Source: Acinetobacter bereziniae LMG 1003 = CIP 70.12 (GTDB lineage: Bacteria; Pseudomonadota; Gammaproteobacteria; Pseudomonadales; Moraxellaceae). From it: a stretch of 64,000 nucleotides of DNA. How positions within the stretch are numbered: the stretch's first letter is position 1; every line of letters starts with the position of its first letter. Location: NCBI RefSeq assembly GCF_000368925.1, contig NZ_KB849755.1:1043675-1107674 (forward strand), given 5' to 3'. Below are positions 26,010-35,921 of the stretch, one piece after another. Made by a program: the position numbers and the translations under genes. A model generated the notes under the pieces. It did not search any database. It was not told the DNA's origin and worked only from the letters and a program-made list of their open reading frames with translations.

Positions 26010-29000
26010 CTAAACAACCTGTTTAGCAGCTTCGTTTGATTTTCTTGACCTACCTTGGTTAAACCACACATATAAGGTTGGCAAAATAATCAAAGTCAGT
26101 AAGGTTGATGAAATAATCCCACCAATAACAACAGTTGCAATTGGGCGCTGAACTTCAGAGCCAATGCCTACGTTTAAGGCCATCGGAATAAAACCTAATG
26201 AAGCGACTAAAGCTGTAATCAACACGGGACGGAGTCTTTCCATTGCACCATGTTTCACTGCATCAATGACACTTTCACCTTGAACTCTAAGTCGCTGAAT
26301 GGCTGAAACAAGAACCAAACCATTCAGCACAGCAACACCCGATAAGGCAATGAAACCCACAGCCGCAGAAATTGAGAATGGAATATCACGTAGTGCTAAA
26401 GCAATCACACCACCTGTTAGTGCAAATGGCACACCTGTGAATACCAAGATACTGTTTCTAACATTACCTAAAGCCATATAGATCATGGCAAAGATCAGAA
26501 TTAAAGCAATCGGTACTACAACCATAAGACGATTTGAAGCAGATTCCATTTGCTCAAACGTACCGCCCCAAGTCAGCCAATAACCATCTGGTAATTTAAA
26601 ATCAGCATTCAGCTTAGATTGTGCTTCTGAAATGTAACTACCAATATCAGTTCCACGAACATTTGCTGTAATGACGATACGCCGTTTACCATTTTCGCGA
26701 GAAATCTGGTTTGGTCCTTGAACGTTTTTTAACTCGATCAATTCTGATAAAAGAACACTCGAACCATCAGCTAAGCTCACAGGAATCTGATACAGCTTTT
26801 CTAGATCTGTTACCGAGTTTTGATCCATACGTACCACAATGTCGAACTTTCGATCTCCTTCAAACACCTTACCTACTGTCTCACCTGTGATTAGGCTAGA
26901 AACCTGTTTTTGTACATCCTCTGCATCAAGCCCATAGTTGGCAATCATGTCTTTTTTCAGCTCAACAGAAACCATGGGTAAACCAGACATCTGTTCGACT
27001 TTAAGATCAGCAGTACCTTTGACTCCCTCTAAAATCTTAGCGGCAGCGTTTGCTGATTCAAGCAACTGCTCTAAATCATCACCATAAATTTTTACGGCAA
27101 CATCTGTTCGGACACCTGAAATAAGTTCGTTAAAACGCATTTGAATCGGCTGTGTAAACTCATAATTGTTTCCATATACGCCTTTAGATACGCGTTCAAT
27201 TTCAGCAACAACCGCAGACTTTTCCTTATCAGGATTAGGCCACTGACTACGAGGTTTCAGCATGACAAAGTTATCTGCTACGTTAGGTGGAACAGGATCA
27301 GTCGCAATTTCAGCAGTCCCCACTTTGGCAAAAATAGTCTGAACTTCTGGAATTTTCTTAATCTCTTTTTCTAACGTGTATTGCATTTCAATTGCTTGAG
27401 TCAACGACGTACCAGGGATACGCAAGGCATGTAGTGCTACATCTCCCTCATCCAAGGAAGGTATAAACTCTGAGCCTAAACGAGTCGAAAGACTTGCACT
27501 AAAAACAAAGAAAATAGAGACAAAAGCGATTAGCAAATATCTGTGATTTAAAGACCAATCTAGAATTGGGTTATAAAATCTTTTGATGCCATGGACGATT
27601 TTTGACTCTTCTTCTTTAATTTCACCAGTAGTGACCAATGCCACCATTGCAGGGACAAACGTAATTGAAAGAATCATTGCTGCCACTAAAGCCATAACCA
27701 CTGTTGCAGCCATTGGTGTAAACATCTTTCCTTCAACACCAGTCAGAGTCATTACAGGTAGATACACCAAGATAATGATCAATTGACCATAGAGAATCGC
27801 TTTGCGGGATTCTTTAGTCGCCTCAAACACAGTCGTAAAGCGTTCTTGCCTTGTTAAAACTCGCCCAAGCTCTTTTTGTTTAATTGCCAACTTTGCTAAG
27901 GAGGCCTCAACAATTACAACAGCACCATCTACAATAATCCCGAAATCTAGTGCCCCAAGACTCATAAGGTTTGCACTAATTTTCTGGTTCACCATACCTG
28001 TGATTGTCATCAGCATGGATAAAGGAATGACCAAAGCGGTAATCAGCGCAGCACGGAAGTGACCAAGAAATACAAACAGAACAACGATTACCAGAATCGC
28101 ACCTTCTAAAAGATTCTTTTTCACCGTCTGTATCGTTGCATCAACCAAAGTTGTACGGTTATAGACAGCTTTTGCTTCCACACCTTCTGGTAATGATTTT
28201 TGAACCTGTTGTAGCTTTTGATCAACAGCGTGAGCAACATTTCGTGAGTTCTCACCAATAAGCATGAATGCTGTACCCAGTACAATTTCTTGCCCATCTT
28301 TAGTTGCAGCACCTGTACGTAATTCGTGACCAATAGATATTTTGGCAACATCTTTCAATCTGAGGATATAACCATTGCTCGTCGTAATCGGGATATTCTG
28401 GACTTGCTCAATCGAGTTAATTTGAGAATCAGAACGAATTAAATACTGTTCACCATTTTTCTCAATATACCCCGAGCCTTTATTCATGCTGTTCTTAGAG
28501 ATAGCCTCTAAAATTGTCTTCTGATCCAGCCCTATGCTACGTAAATAAGCATAATCAGGTTGAACTACAAATTGTTTGAGATAACCACCAATGGTATTGA
28601 TTTCATTAACACCCTCTACATTTCGAAGCTGAGGTTTAATCACCCAGTCTTGTAAGGTGCGTAATTCCGTTGGTGAAAGTGGATTAGGATTGTTCTTGGC
28701 ATTTTCAACGGTATACATGAAGATTTCGCCAAGTCCTGTAGAAACAGGCCCCATAGAAGTTGCAATTCCAACGGGAAGATTTGGTGTCACTCCTTGTAGC
28801 TTCTCATTGACTAATTGTCGGGCAAAATAAATATCCGTCCCTTCTTTGAAAATTGCCGTTACTTGAGATAGACCATATCGAGATACGGAGCGTGTATAGT
28901 CTAAATTTGGAATACCTGCCAAAGCAGTTTCAATGGGATAGGTCACTTGAGACTCCATCTCCATTGGAGAGAGTCCTTGAGCTTCACTATTAATCTGGAC

Positions 29001-29138
29001 TTGTACATTCGTAATATCAGGGACTGCATCAATCGGTAACTTGAAATAGTTATAAACCCCTAATGCACCAACAAATAAAAATACGATAAGTACAAGCCAA
29101 CGATTCTTAATCGAGAGCTTAACAATCTGGTCAAACAT
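26010..29138 (-). CDS. czcA: Heavy-metal RND efflux pump CzcA
   Basis: Inner-membrane proton/metal antiporter (1042 aa), the pump of a tripartite Co/Zn/Cd efflux complex. The TM4 signature LDFGIIVDGAVVIVEA places Asp398, Asp404 and Glu411, the HME-type proton/metal relay typical of divalent-cation exporters rather than Cu/Ag pumps. Twelve hydrophobic segments and two large periplasmic loops are present (KLPIDAVPDITNVQVQI at the N-terminus, GSEFIPSLDEGDVALHALRIPGTS at the start of the second half). It is downstream of czcB by 14 bases. Confidence 0.94.
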   Translation of the reverse strand: MFDQIVKLSIKNRWLVLIVFLFVGALGVYNYFKLPIDAVPDITNVQVQINSEAQGLSPMEMESQVTYPIETALAGIPNLDYTRSVSRYGLSQVTAIFKEGTDIYFARQLVNEKLQGVTPNLPVGIATSMGPVSTGLGEIFMYTVENAKNNPNPLSPTELRTLQDWVIKPQLRNVEGVNEINTIGGYLKQFVVQPDYAYLRSIGLDQKTILEAISKNSMNKGSGYIEKNGEQYLIRSDSQINSIEQVQNIPITTSNGYILRLKDVAKISIGHELRTGAATKDGQEIVLGTAFMLIGENSRNVAHAVDQKLQQVQKSLPEGVEAKAVYNRTTLVDATIQTVKKNLLEGAILVIVVLFVFLGHFRAALITALVIPLSMLMTITGMVNQKISANLMSLGALDFGIIVDGAVVIVEASLAKLAIKQKELGRVLTRQERFTTVFEATKESRKAILYGQLIIILVYLPVMTLTGVEGKMFTPMAATVVMALVAAMILSITFVPAMVALVTTGEIKEEESKIVHGIKRFYNPILDWSLNHRYLLIAFVSIFFVFSASLSTRLGSEFIPSLDEGDVALHALRIPGTSLTQAIEMQYTLEKEIKKIPEVQTIFAKVGTAEIATDPVPPNVADNFVMLKPRSQWPNPDKEKSAVVAEIERVSKGVYGNNYEFTQPIQMRFNELISGVRTDVAVKIYGDDLEQLLESANAAAKILEGVKGTADLKVEQMSGLPMVSVELKKDMIANYGLDAEDVQKQVSSLITGETVGKVFEGDRKFDIVVRMDQNSVTDLEKLYQIPVSLADGSSVLLSELIELKNVQGPNQISRENGKRRIVITANVRGTDIGSYISEAQSKLNADFKLPDGYWLTWGGTFEQMESASNRLMVVVPIALILIFAMIYMALGNVRNSILVFTGVPFALTGGVIALALRDIPFSISAAVGFIALSGVAVLNGLVLVSAIQRLRVQGESVIDAVKHGAMERLRPVLITALVASLGFIPMALNVGIGSEVQRPIATVVIGGIISSTLLTLIILPTLYVWFNQGRSRKSNEAAKQVV

Positions 29139-29152
29139 AGTCGCTACTCCCC

Positions 29153-30628
29153 TTAGTGGTCATGAGTAGCGCCAGATTTCCCTAGCTCTGCTTTTAAAAG
29201 ATATGAATTTCCAGCGGCATAAACCTGTCCTACGCGTAATCCAGATTTAACTTCCACATACCCATTGTACTTTTCACCAAGCTCCAGAGGCCTAGCTTCA
29301 AAATCATTGCCAACACGAATGAATACAACATCCCAATCACGGAAGCTCTGTAGAGCATCTTCACGCACAACCATCGGCTTCAAACTTTGATTTTCAAAAA
29401 TTTGGGCCGTGATTAACTGTCCTGAGCGCCACTTAAACTGGTTTGGTACTTCAATAAAGACCTGTGCTGTACGTGTCTTTGGATCAATGACATCACTGAT
29501 ATATTTAATTCGTCCTAAAGCTTCTTCTGTATCCACAGGGCTTTGAGGTTTAACTTTAACCTTATTGTTAGGATTTATAGCATTTAGCCTGTCAGCGGGA
29601 ACATTAACAACTGCTAAAAGTTGAGAAGTATTTGCGATTTTAAAAATAGGTGTTGAAGAACTTACATTTGATCCAACAGCACCAAGGACTTCTAATATTG
29701 TTCCAGACATTGCAGCACGAACTTCAACAGTACCATTACTAGAACCACCATAAGAGTTGATTAAGTTATTCAACTCATTTGCACGAGTTTGTGCTGCGTC
29801 AAAGTCTCGTTTTGCTGAAATATAATCAATTTCAGGTGATACACGCTTTTGCCATAGCGCTCGTTCCTGTTCCATTTTTTGACGAGCAAACTGTAGGCTG
29901 TCCAAAGCAACTTTACGATCGGCATTCAAACGAATTACATCTTGGCTTTGAACTACAGCAAGTAAGTCTCCCTGACTCACCTTATCACCTAGATTACGGT
30001 AAGTTTTGATCAATGTCCCACTGGCTTTAGGCGTAATAAAGCTTTCAAAATTATCAGGAAACTTCAGTTCGCCTTTTAACTCCAAAGCATTTTCAAACAT
30101 CTTTGATTCAACTTTTAAAAGCTCTAATCCACTGCTCTTAATACTACTGTCCAACATGGTGACACGGCCTTCCTTCGTATCCCATTTCCAAGTATGCTTT
30201 TTCCCTTGATAATCAACGTTTATCATCATTAAAAAGGAATGTGGCTCGTAAACAATTTCATTCCCAATTAAGTAATCACTCTCAGGTTGAAATTGAATAT
30301 TTTGCTCGGCATCCAAACGTTTGATGTAGATATTTGCTGTTAAGTCTTCAGGTTTAAGTAGTTTATCTTTCAAATACCCATAAACACGGAGGTGTGGTTC
30401 CACTCCTTCCTCAAATATCTTGACCTCAGCAGAGAAATCTCCATCTCGATATAAACGACCACCGTGAGGCCCTTTCTCATCTCCAGCCACAGCTACTTTT
30501 TCTTCGGCGACCTCACCATGTGCGCTCGCTTGTGTTTTATTGCCCGATTTATACCAAGCAATTGCACATAAGACGATAAGTAAGGCAACGACACCAGTTG
30601 CAATCAATGTATTGGTTTGTTTATTCAT
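29153..30628 (-). CDS. czcB: RND periplasmic adaptor CzcB
   Basis: Membrane-fusion protein linking CzcA to the outer-membrane channel. It has one N-terminal membrane anchor (TLIATGVVALLIVLCAIAW). A periplasmic metal-associated segment contains EKGPHGGRLYRDGDFSAEV near residue 52-70, as in CzcB-type proteins. A lipoyl/barrel core (SGTLIKTYRNLGDKVSQGDLLAVVQS), an alpha-helical hairpin and a C-terminal beta domain follow. The His-rich N- and C-termini (terminal ATHDH) suit metal binding. Length 491 aa. Confidence 0.92.
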   Translation of the reverse strand: MNKQTNTLIATGVVALLIVLCAIAWYKSGNKTQASAHGEVAEEKVAVAGDEKGPHGGRLYRDGDFSAEVKIFEEGVEPHLRVYGYLKDKLLKPEDLTANIYIKRLDAEQNIQFQPESDYLIGNEIVYEPHSFLMMINVDYQGKKHTWKWDTKEGRVTMLDSSIKSSGLELLKVESKMFENALELKGELKFPDNFESFITPKASGTLIKTYRNLGDKVSQGDLLAVVQSQDVIRLNADRKVALDSLQFARQKMEQERALWQKRVSPEIDYISAKRDFDAAQTRANELNNLINSYGGSSNGTVEVRAAMSGTILEVLGAVGSNVSSSTPIFKIANTSQLLAVVNVPADRLNAINPNNKVKVKPQSPVDTEEALGRIKYISDVIDPKTRTAQVFIEVPNQFKWRSGQLITAQIFENQSLKPMVVREDALQSFRDWDVVFIRVGNDFEARPLELGEKYNGYVEVKSGLRVGQVYAAGNSYLLKAELGKSGATHDH

Positions 30629-30638
30629 ATTCTTGCCC

Positions 30639-31838
30639 TTATTCTTGATCTAAATGAGTAATGTAGTTACGTTCGACATCTGCAATTTCAGTTTGCAAAG
30701 CCAACCACATATCGAATCGAGCAAGATGTTTGTCTAACCAAATTTGCTTAATATTATTGAATTCAAGTAAAGAGTTTTTCCCTGCTTGGTATCCCATTTC
30801 AGCAATTCGGAGACTCTCATTTGTTGCGGGCAAAACCGTTTGATCATATTGCTTAATCGCATCAATCAAGTTGGAAACCTCAATAGCCTTGTTTTCCAAT
30901 TCAATTTTAGAATTACGATTCACAAGCACCGACTGTGTTTCTGCTTTCGTATGCTCTGCTTGAGCGATCGCAATATTGCCTTTATTTCGACTAAAAATAT
31001 TGAGGGGTATTGATGTCGAAACCTGAAAGACTTTGTCATTGGTTTCTTGGTAGTTTCTAACCCCTACTCCCAAAGTAATATCTGGTATTGCTTCTTTACG
31101 AGCCAACTCAAACTGAGCTTTTTTCAGCTTTGAACTTAAAGTTGCTTCTTGCTCAGACAAACTTATTTTGTCTGTGAAATTAAAGCTTAGCGGAACCTCC
31201 AATGCACTACTGGGCAGGTTGGAAGTGAACTTAGAACATAGATTTTTCTGGAACTGAATCTTCTTCACTTCATTTTGATGGCGCAATTTCGACTCAGATG
31301 AAAGTGCTATGCTTAGTTGAGCATCGGAAGGAATTACTCGCCCGTACTTAAGACGTTCGGAAAGAACGTTAGCTTGTCTGGCATTCAATTTACTCTCAGA
31401 AGAATAAATTTCAGCACGCTGAGTAGCTACATACCAGTTCGCCATACAGATTCTTAAATCTGCTTTGAGTTCAGCCTGACGCTTTGCTATTTCGAACTGA
31501 TTACGATCACCTTGAAAACTCGCAATCTGTTTTCTCAAGGAAAGTTTATTACTGAGGGGGATCTCTTGTGATAGCCCCAGCAAGGTTGTTGGGCCATCCA
31601 AATCTTTCAATTTTGAATTACCGAGATTATCCAACTCCATATTGAAAGTCGGATTAATTAATCTGCCAGCAAACTTTTGATTGATTTCATAAGCTTGCTC
31701 GGACTGCTGTAAGCTATTGAGTACAGCATCATTTGCGATTACCTGCTTTTGTAGTTCTGCATAATTCGTTTCTGCGAATACATTTGCTGCTGTTGCTACA
31801 AATCCACAGGTAAGAAATATCTGATATTTTTTAGACAT
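30639..31838 (-). CDS. czcC: Outer-membrane efflux channel CzcC
   Basis: TolC-like outer-membrane factor (399 aa) with a cleavable signal peptide ending FAETNY. Two repeats of long helical segments contain NPTFNMELDNLG and a later PDITLGVGVRNYQETNDKVFQVSTSIPLNIFSRNKG, the OEP-family strands. It is the first structural gene of the czcCBA set, 48 bases after the czcI-like gene. An AT-rich inverted repeat (CTATACAAAAAA..TTTTTTGTATAG) lies in that gap and may modulate expression. Confidence 0.9.
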   Translation of the reverse strand: MSKKYQIFLTCGFVATAANVFAETNYAELQKQVIANDAVLNSLQQSEQAYEINQKFAGRLINPTFNMELDNLGNSKLKDLDGPTTLLGLSQEIPLSNKLSLRKQIASFQGDRNQFEIAKRQAELKADLRICMANWYVATQRAEIYSSESKLNARQANVLSERLKYGRVIPSDAQLSIALSSESKLRHQNEVKKIQFQKNLCSKFTSNLPSSALEVPLSFNFTDKISLSEQEATLSSKLKKAQFELARKEAIPDITLGVGVRNYQETNDKVFQVSTSIPLNIFSRNKGNIAIAQAEHTKAETQSVLVNRNSKIELENKAIEVSNLIDAIKQYDQTVLPATNESLRIAEMGYQAGKNSLLEFNNIKQIWLDKHLARFDMWLALQTEIADVERNYITHLDQE

Positions 31839-31886
31839 GACTTTACCTATACAAAAAAATTAAAAACTATTTTTTGTATAGAAAGA

Positions 31887-32354
31887 TCAATTACGTAGGA
31901 CGATTAAATCTTTAGAGAAAGTATAAGAATTACTAAATACTAGAGGGGATCGCCGCTTTAAAAAGACTCGATAAACGGGCTTTTCAAAAAGCTGGAAAAA
32001 GAATAAAACTAGTGGAAGTGCGAAACTAAGAATAAAGATTGGATCTATGCTGAAATCACTATCAGAAGAAATTGGCTTTACTGAATGATGATAGATCGGC
32101 TCATCAAAATTCTTCCACGTATGTGCTTCTGCATCATGATCAGCAGAACTTTTTAGAGAATCATCTGAGTGCTGTAAAGACCAATGACTAGAAGCATCAT
32201 CCTCTACAATGATACTCAACTCATGCTGATGTTCAATATTTTCAAGTAGAACAGGCGCCCACGCATGAACTCCCGTAATTGTTATGGTAAACAAAAACAG
32301 GACAAATGCGAGTATAAGCTTAGAAAACCTACTTGAACGCATAGTCATGAACAT
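31887..32354 (-). CDS. CzcI-like small membrane/periplasmic protein
   Basis: A 155-aa protein with an N-terminal signal or anchor (LILAFVLFLFTITITGVHA), a His/Asp-rich middle (ENIEHQHELSII, LQHSDDSLKSSADHDAEAH) and a second hydrophobic segment near residue 105-120 (PIFILSFALPLVLFFFQLF). In size, position directly upstream of czcC and acidic/His composition it resembles CzcI, a metal-inducible modulator of czc operons. The exact start among three nearby ATGs is uncertain because none has a strong ribosome site. No czcRS two-component genes are present. Confidence 0.6.
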   Translation of the reverse strand: MFMTMRSSRFSKLILAFVLFLFTITITGVHAWAPVLLENIEHQHELSIIVEDDASSHWSLQHSDDSLKSSADHDAEAHTWKNFDEPIYHHSVKPISSDSDFSIDPIFILSFALPLVLFFFQLFEKPVYRVFLKRRSPLVFSNSYTFSKDLIVLRN

Positions 32355-32457
32355 ACTTCTGATTTGCTACCAAAATACTAAAAAGCGTTATTAAAGTAAA
32401 TCCATCTCTCAAAAATTCTAGGAGTGAGTATTTTCTTATCTACAGTCCAAAATCTGC

Positions 32458-32484
32458 AAAAAAAAGAGTACAAGTACTCTTTTC
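32458..32484 (-). terminator. Terminator downstream of the RDF-like gene
   Basis: Perfect stem AAAAGAGTAC / GTACTCTTTT with a 2-base loop, flanked by A and T runs. It insulates the maintenance block from the czc operon on the minus strand. Confidence 0.75.
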
Positions 32485-32498
32485 TAACTAGGTCCATT

Positions 32499-33395
32499 TC
32501 AATTGAGAGCCTGCACAGAATGCTGCAACCCTTTCTGAATGTCTTGAACATGAGTTAAATCACTAAGCTGCTGACCCTGCTCTGGTTTTGGTTCATTGAT
32601 ATAAAACTCCTCAACAATATCCAGTCCCTCCTCACCTCCTACCTCAAATCTGGCATTACCATAACCTAGCCTTGCCACATGATCTAAAGCCTCCTGATAA
32701 AACCCTGCTGTCTTGCTTTGTCCATCGATCTGTTTGGCTGAAGTAATGGCTTCTTGTAGATTGATTCCATCACGTAAGGTTAAGTCCACGTAATAAATTG
32801 GGGTACGGTAACTTTGCGTTGTGCTTTTTCCTCGTAAGGTCAGTTGCAATGGCAAACATGAAAGTAAATCACCTGAAGCCGCATGGTAATAACGAAGCCG
32901 TGCAGCTAAGGTACGAATGCTATTGAAACCTGTAGTCCTAAAAATGAATGTACCCAACTCATCCGACTCATCTAGATTGACGTAAAGCCGCCCATAAGGC
33001 TTGCAGTGTCCACCTTGGGCCAAGGGGCATAAATCAGGTGATGGACATGGATGCTGTTCAACCCCGTTTTGTCCAAGTCGCTGACAGGTTTCACCATTAC
33101 CAGTACAGATGGGCCGACCAGTTTGTCGGTCGAATAGAGTGTACTCAGCTCGCAAGTTGAGTTCAGGATCATTAAAAATCATCCGGACAGGAATGGTTCT
33201 GAGTTTCTGGTTTTGTGCCTTGGCTCTTAGCTGCTCATCCAGTGGGTGTTTCACCCAGCCATCCTTATTCTGAATTTGGCTAGTAATCGTAAATTGATCA
33301 TCTTTTTCAGGCAGACGTTTACCATTCTTTTCGACCACTTTACCGATACTAATTCTGCCGAGTATTGGCGGTGTAATCGCTAAACCTTTGATCAT
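32499..33395 (-). CDS. Recombination-directionality-factor-like protein
   Basis: A 298-aa cytoplasmic protein, recurrent in ICEs and islands next to YqaJ and DUF932 genes, often annotated as hydrolase or metal-binding protein and resembling the Gp3-like directionality-factor family. It begins MIKGLAITPPILGRISIG and has a central cysteine cluster PICTGNGETCQRLG and CPSPDLCPLAQGGHCKPYG (residues about 95-133) that could hold zinc or an Fe-S cluster. This is followed by a beta-rich domain (GTFIFRTTGFNSIRTLAARL). Function in excision is family-level inference. Confidence 0.65.
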   Translation of the reverse strand: MIKGLAITPPILGRISIGKVVEKNGKRLPEKDDQFTITSQIQNKDGWVKHPLDEQLRAKAQNQKLRTIPVRMIFNDPELNLRAEYTLFDRQTGRPICTGNGETCQRLGQNGVEQHPCPSPDLCPLAQGGHCKPYGRLYVNLDESDELGTFIFRTTGFNSIRTLAARLRYYHAASGDLLSCLPLQLTLRGKSTTQSYRTPIYYVDLTLRDGINLQEAITSAKQIDGQSKTAGFYQEALDHVARLGYGNARFEVGGEEGLDIVEEFYINEPKPEQGQQLSDLTHVQDIQKGLQHSVQALN

Positions 33396-33411
33396 GTTGT
33401 TTGTCCTATAA

Positions 33412-33427
33412 GTAAAATTTTACTGAT
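33412..33427 (-). promoter_or_regulatory. Palindromic operator candidate, copy 1
   Basis: GTAAAATTTTACTGAT lies 17 bases before the RDF-like gene start, identical to 41510-41525. The adjoining TTACATAGCAA (minus strand) also recurs upstream of the yqaJ-like gene, suggesting common control of the recombination genes. Confidence 0.5.
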
Positions 33428-33474
33428 TACCCCTTGCTATGTAAGTAAACAGAAATATGAAAAGCTACGACTTC

Positions 33475-33540
33475 GCAAAAACCGCCATTGTTGGTCTACC
33501 GCTCCTTCGGGAGTCGGTAGATCGGGGGTGGTTTTTTTGC
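33475..33540. terminator. UUCG-capped stem-loop after the yqaJ-like gene
   Basis: The inner stem TCTACCGCTCC / GGAGTCGGTAGA is closed by a TTCG tetraloop, nested within an outer pairing GCAAAAACCGCC / GGTGGTTTTTTTGC. The base is T-rich on both strands, so it is probably a bidirectional terminator or a structured leader for the next gene. Confidence 0.65.
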
Positions 33541-33607
33541 GCTTTTGGGAAGAATGGATATTTCATGCATATATAGTTAGCGATATAGATGCATGGTTTT
33601 GATCGGG

Positions 33608-34651
33608 TCAGTCATCATTGCTATAGATTTGAAAACGTCGTGTCCCCACCTTGTTTTGTGGAAACTCATTGATTAGTTCAGGATGCATTTTCAATACAGC
33701 CTTATTATCTAAAGCAATGGAGTCTTTAGATCGTTTCCACGTCACTGAACCATTGGCAAAAGTTGCTCGTTCAGCATCTTTCATTAACATCTGAATTTGA
33801 TGCTTAGTTTCATCAAAGCTGTTTTGGTGTTTTTCAATATGATGCTTTTCTTGAATCAGTTGAGCAAACAACTGATTGGCTTGTTCATTTTGACTGAGAT
33901 CTTCGACACTGAGTGGAATATGTTGAGGATAGAGTTGCTGAATGGCTTTAGCTGCCGATTCACTGGCATCGACTGAAGGTGGCGTGTCATTTTCCACACA
34001 CTCCCAAAAGTATCGCTCTGCATTCACAATATGTTGAATGACTGATTCACTGCGTGCCACTTTATAGATACGAGTTTCATGACCACAGATCAGCACACAA
34101 ATATGCGCTGCCTTTTTGCCTGTTACAGCGAGTTGATGTTGCACCTGACACAATACGTATAAAGGCACACCATCTCGCCATAACTTTGCTCCATATTCCC
34201 CTGCGGTTTTGCATTCTAAAATCTGTACTTCCTCACTACCTACCACCGAGTAATCTAAGTTAGCCAGCATAAAATGCTTATCCTCATCAGGATGTTGTAG
34301 TACGGCATTGATACGACGAACTTTGTTGTTGGTATGCATGCTGTAGTATTCAGCGACCAAAGGTTCAAGTTGTTTACCCCAATATAAAGGGGCATGACCT
34401 GTGCTTTCATCTTCAATGGATTGTTTAACTCGACCTGTCTTGATCATCCACAGTTCTAGCATCGACATATAGGGATTAAGTCCACAGGCTGCGGCACAGT
34501 CACTACTGCCAATACCTTGGCGTCTGACTTCAAGCCATTCTGCTTGAGTCATATTCTTTGTATTGACCAAGCGTTTGGCTGTGAATAATTTTGGGGCAAT
34601 AAATGGGGTACTTGCCTGTTGCATAGATGGATTTAAAATTGCGGTATTCAT
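33608..34651 (-). CDS. YqaJ-family viral recombinase (exonuclease)
   Basis: PD-(D/E)XK exonuclease of the lambda-exo/YqaJ type (347 aa), which resects double-stranded DNA ends for single-strand annealing recombination. Motifs: RRQGIGSSDCAAACGLNPYMS near residues 44-64, then YWGKQLEPLVAEYY, ANLDYSVVG and QILECKTAG, giving the Glu..Asp..Glu-x-Lys active site. The C-terminal part is helical and charged. No Bet/Erf partner was recognised next to it. It is between the DUF932 and RDF-like genes. Confidence 0.85.
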   Translation of the reverse strand: MNTAILNPSMQQASTPFIAPKLFTAKRLVNTKNMTQAEWLEVRRQGIGSSDCAAACGLNPYMSMLELWMIKTGRVKQSIEDESTGHAPLYWGKQLEPLVAEYYSMHTNNKVRRINAVLQHPDEDKHFMLANLDYSVVGSEEVQILECKTAGEYGAKLWRDGVPLYVLCQVQHQLAVTGKKAAHICVLICGHETRIYKVARSESVIQHIVNAERYFWECVENDTPPSVDASESAAKAIQQLYPQHIPLSVEDLSQNEQANQLFAQLIQEKHHIEKHQNSFDETKHQIQMLMKDAERATFANGSVTWKRSKDSIALDNKAVLKMHPELINEFPQNKVGTRRFQIYSNDD

Positions 34652-34710
34652 ATTGAAGTCCTGATTATTTTGCTATGTAAAATGATGGGGATCACAAAAA
34701 ATGGGCATAA

Positions 34711-34738
34711 AAAAACCACAGCCGAAGCTATGGTTTTA
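34711..34738 (-). terminator. Terminator of the DUF932 gene
   Basis: On the minus strand the stem CCATAGC / GCTGTGG is capped by TTCG and followed by a T-run. Confidence 0.75.
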
Positions 34739-34819
34739 ATAATTTTTAAAATTCGAAATTCCATTTAAAAATGCTTAGTTAGGTCTAACTTTCCATGATT
34801 GAAAAATGTATATTCCGCA

Positions 34820-35863
34820 CTATGCAAGCATGTTAAGTGCCTGTTCCAATCCTCGTTGTTTGATCGATGCGCCAGCACCAAACCAAGCTGAATCAAGCCG
34901 GTGATCGGTACTCATGGCACGACGTTCGTGGTCTATAAATTCTGTGATTGAACACAGTAATCCATAGGCTGTTCCTTTGGCTGAACTTAGCTCCGCACCT
35001 CGTCCTTGACCATTAAACATTTCCATAGCTCGACTCATCGATTTGGCATTTGGTTCAGCTTTGTCCTTGCCATTGGCTTGGGCTTGTAAGGCTACATCAC
35101 GGTAGAACTGGATGATGTTGTCCTCCTGATCCACCACGTTGTTCATTGTGCTGTTATTGAACACGGCATCAAAGTAAGCGGATGCTTCCATCTGACTCAC
35201 TTTACGTTGTGTCAGTTGCTTCATTTCATACATGTGTTCATCCCATGCACGTACTGAAATACCGAGTTGCTGTTTGACCTTATCAGCATCAAATTTAGTA
35301 CTGTGTGGAACTTTGACCACACCTGCACTGCTGTTCTGTCCTTTTAAGGCAATCGCTAAAGTATTGTTGCACACTACTCGGATCGAGGTAAATTGTGCGG
35401 TGGTGGCAAGGGTTCCGTCACATGCTGTTGCCAAGAGCATATAGCCATTACTGACATCTTTGCCCTTCAACATGGATGTTTGCCCTGTACGTGCTAGTGC
35501 CCAGAATTTCTTGCCACCTTTGAGTACACCTGCGGTTTCAAGTTCAAAACCTGATTGCTCGGTGAGGTCACGATAGAATTCTAAAATCTCTCTCGGTTGC
35601 ACTTCCTGAAAGCGTTGACTGACGACTGACAGTGGAGCATGGGTATCAGAGCGATATAAAACTCGTTGTTCTTCATAAGGCATGATGATGCTTTGCCCAC
35701 GGTCATTCTGCGCCATATAACTGACATTAGAAGATTCAATCCGCCAATCCATACCTGCCTGCTGTGCCCAGACTTCAATCGGTTGGTTTTGTGTCAGTTG
35801 ATTCCCTAGTCCGTGCCAAGGGGTTTCTCCGACATACGCCATTTGTTCAAGTTGATGTGCCAT
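34820..35863 (-). CDS. DUF932 phage/plasmid-related protein
   Basis: A 347-aa protein of the DUF932 family found in plasmids, phages and ICEs. Characteristic strings are YVGETPWHGLGNQL near residue 10-23, APLSVVSQRFQEVQPREIL near 75-93 and TSIRVVCNNTLAIAL near 158-172. Molecular function is unknown. It is the first of the DUF932, YqaJ and RDF-like genes, an order seen repeatedly in integrative elements. Confidence 0.85.
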   Translation of the reverse strand: MAHQLEQMAYVGETPWHGLGNQLTQNQPIEVWAQQAGMDWRIESSNVSYMAQNDRGQSIIMPYEEQRVLYRSDTHAPLSVVSQRFQEVQPREILEFYRDLTEQSGFELETAGVLKGGKKFWALARTGQTSMLKGKDVSNGYMLLATACDGTLATTAQFTSIRVVCNNTLAIALKGQNSSAGVVKVPHSTKFDADKVKQQLGISVRAWDEHMYEMKQLTQRKVSQMEASAYFDAVFNNSTMNNVVDQEDNIIQFYRDVALQAQANGKDKAEPNAKSMSRAMEMFNGQGRGAELSSAKGTAYGLLCSITEFIDHERRAMSTDHRLDSAWFGAGASIKQRGLEQALNMLA

Positions 35864-35921
35864 AGTTTTATTCCTTTTAATTTGAAAATGAAATTTGAAT
35901 TTGTGTGGTTACTAACGATCT

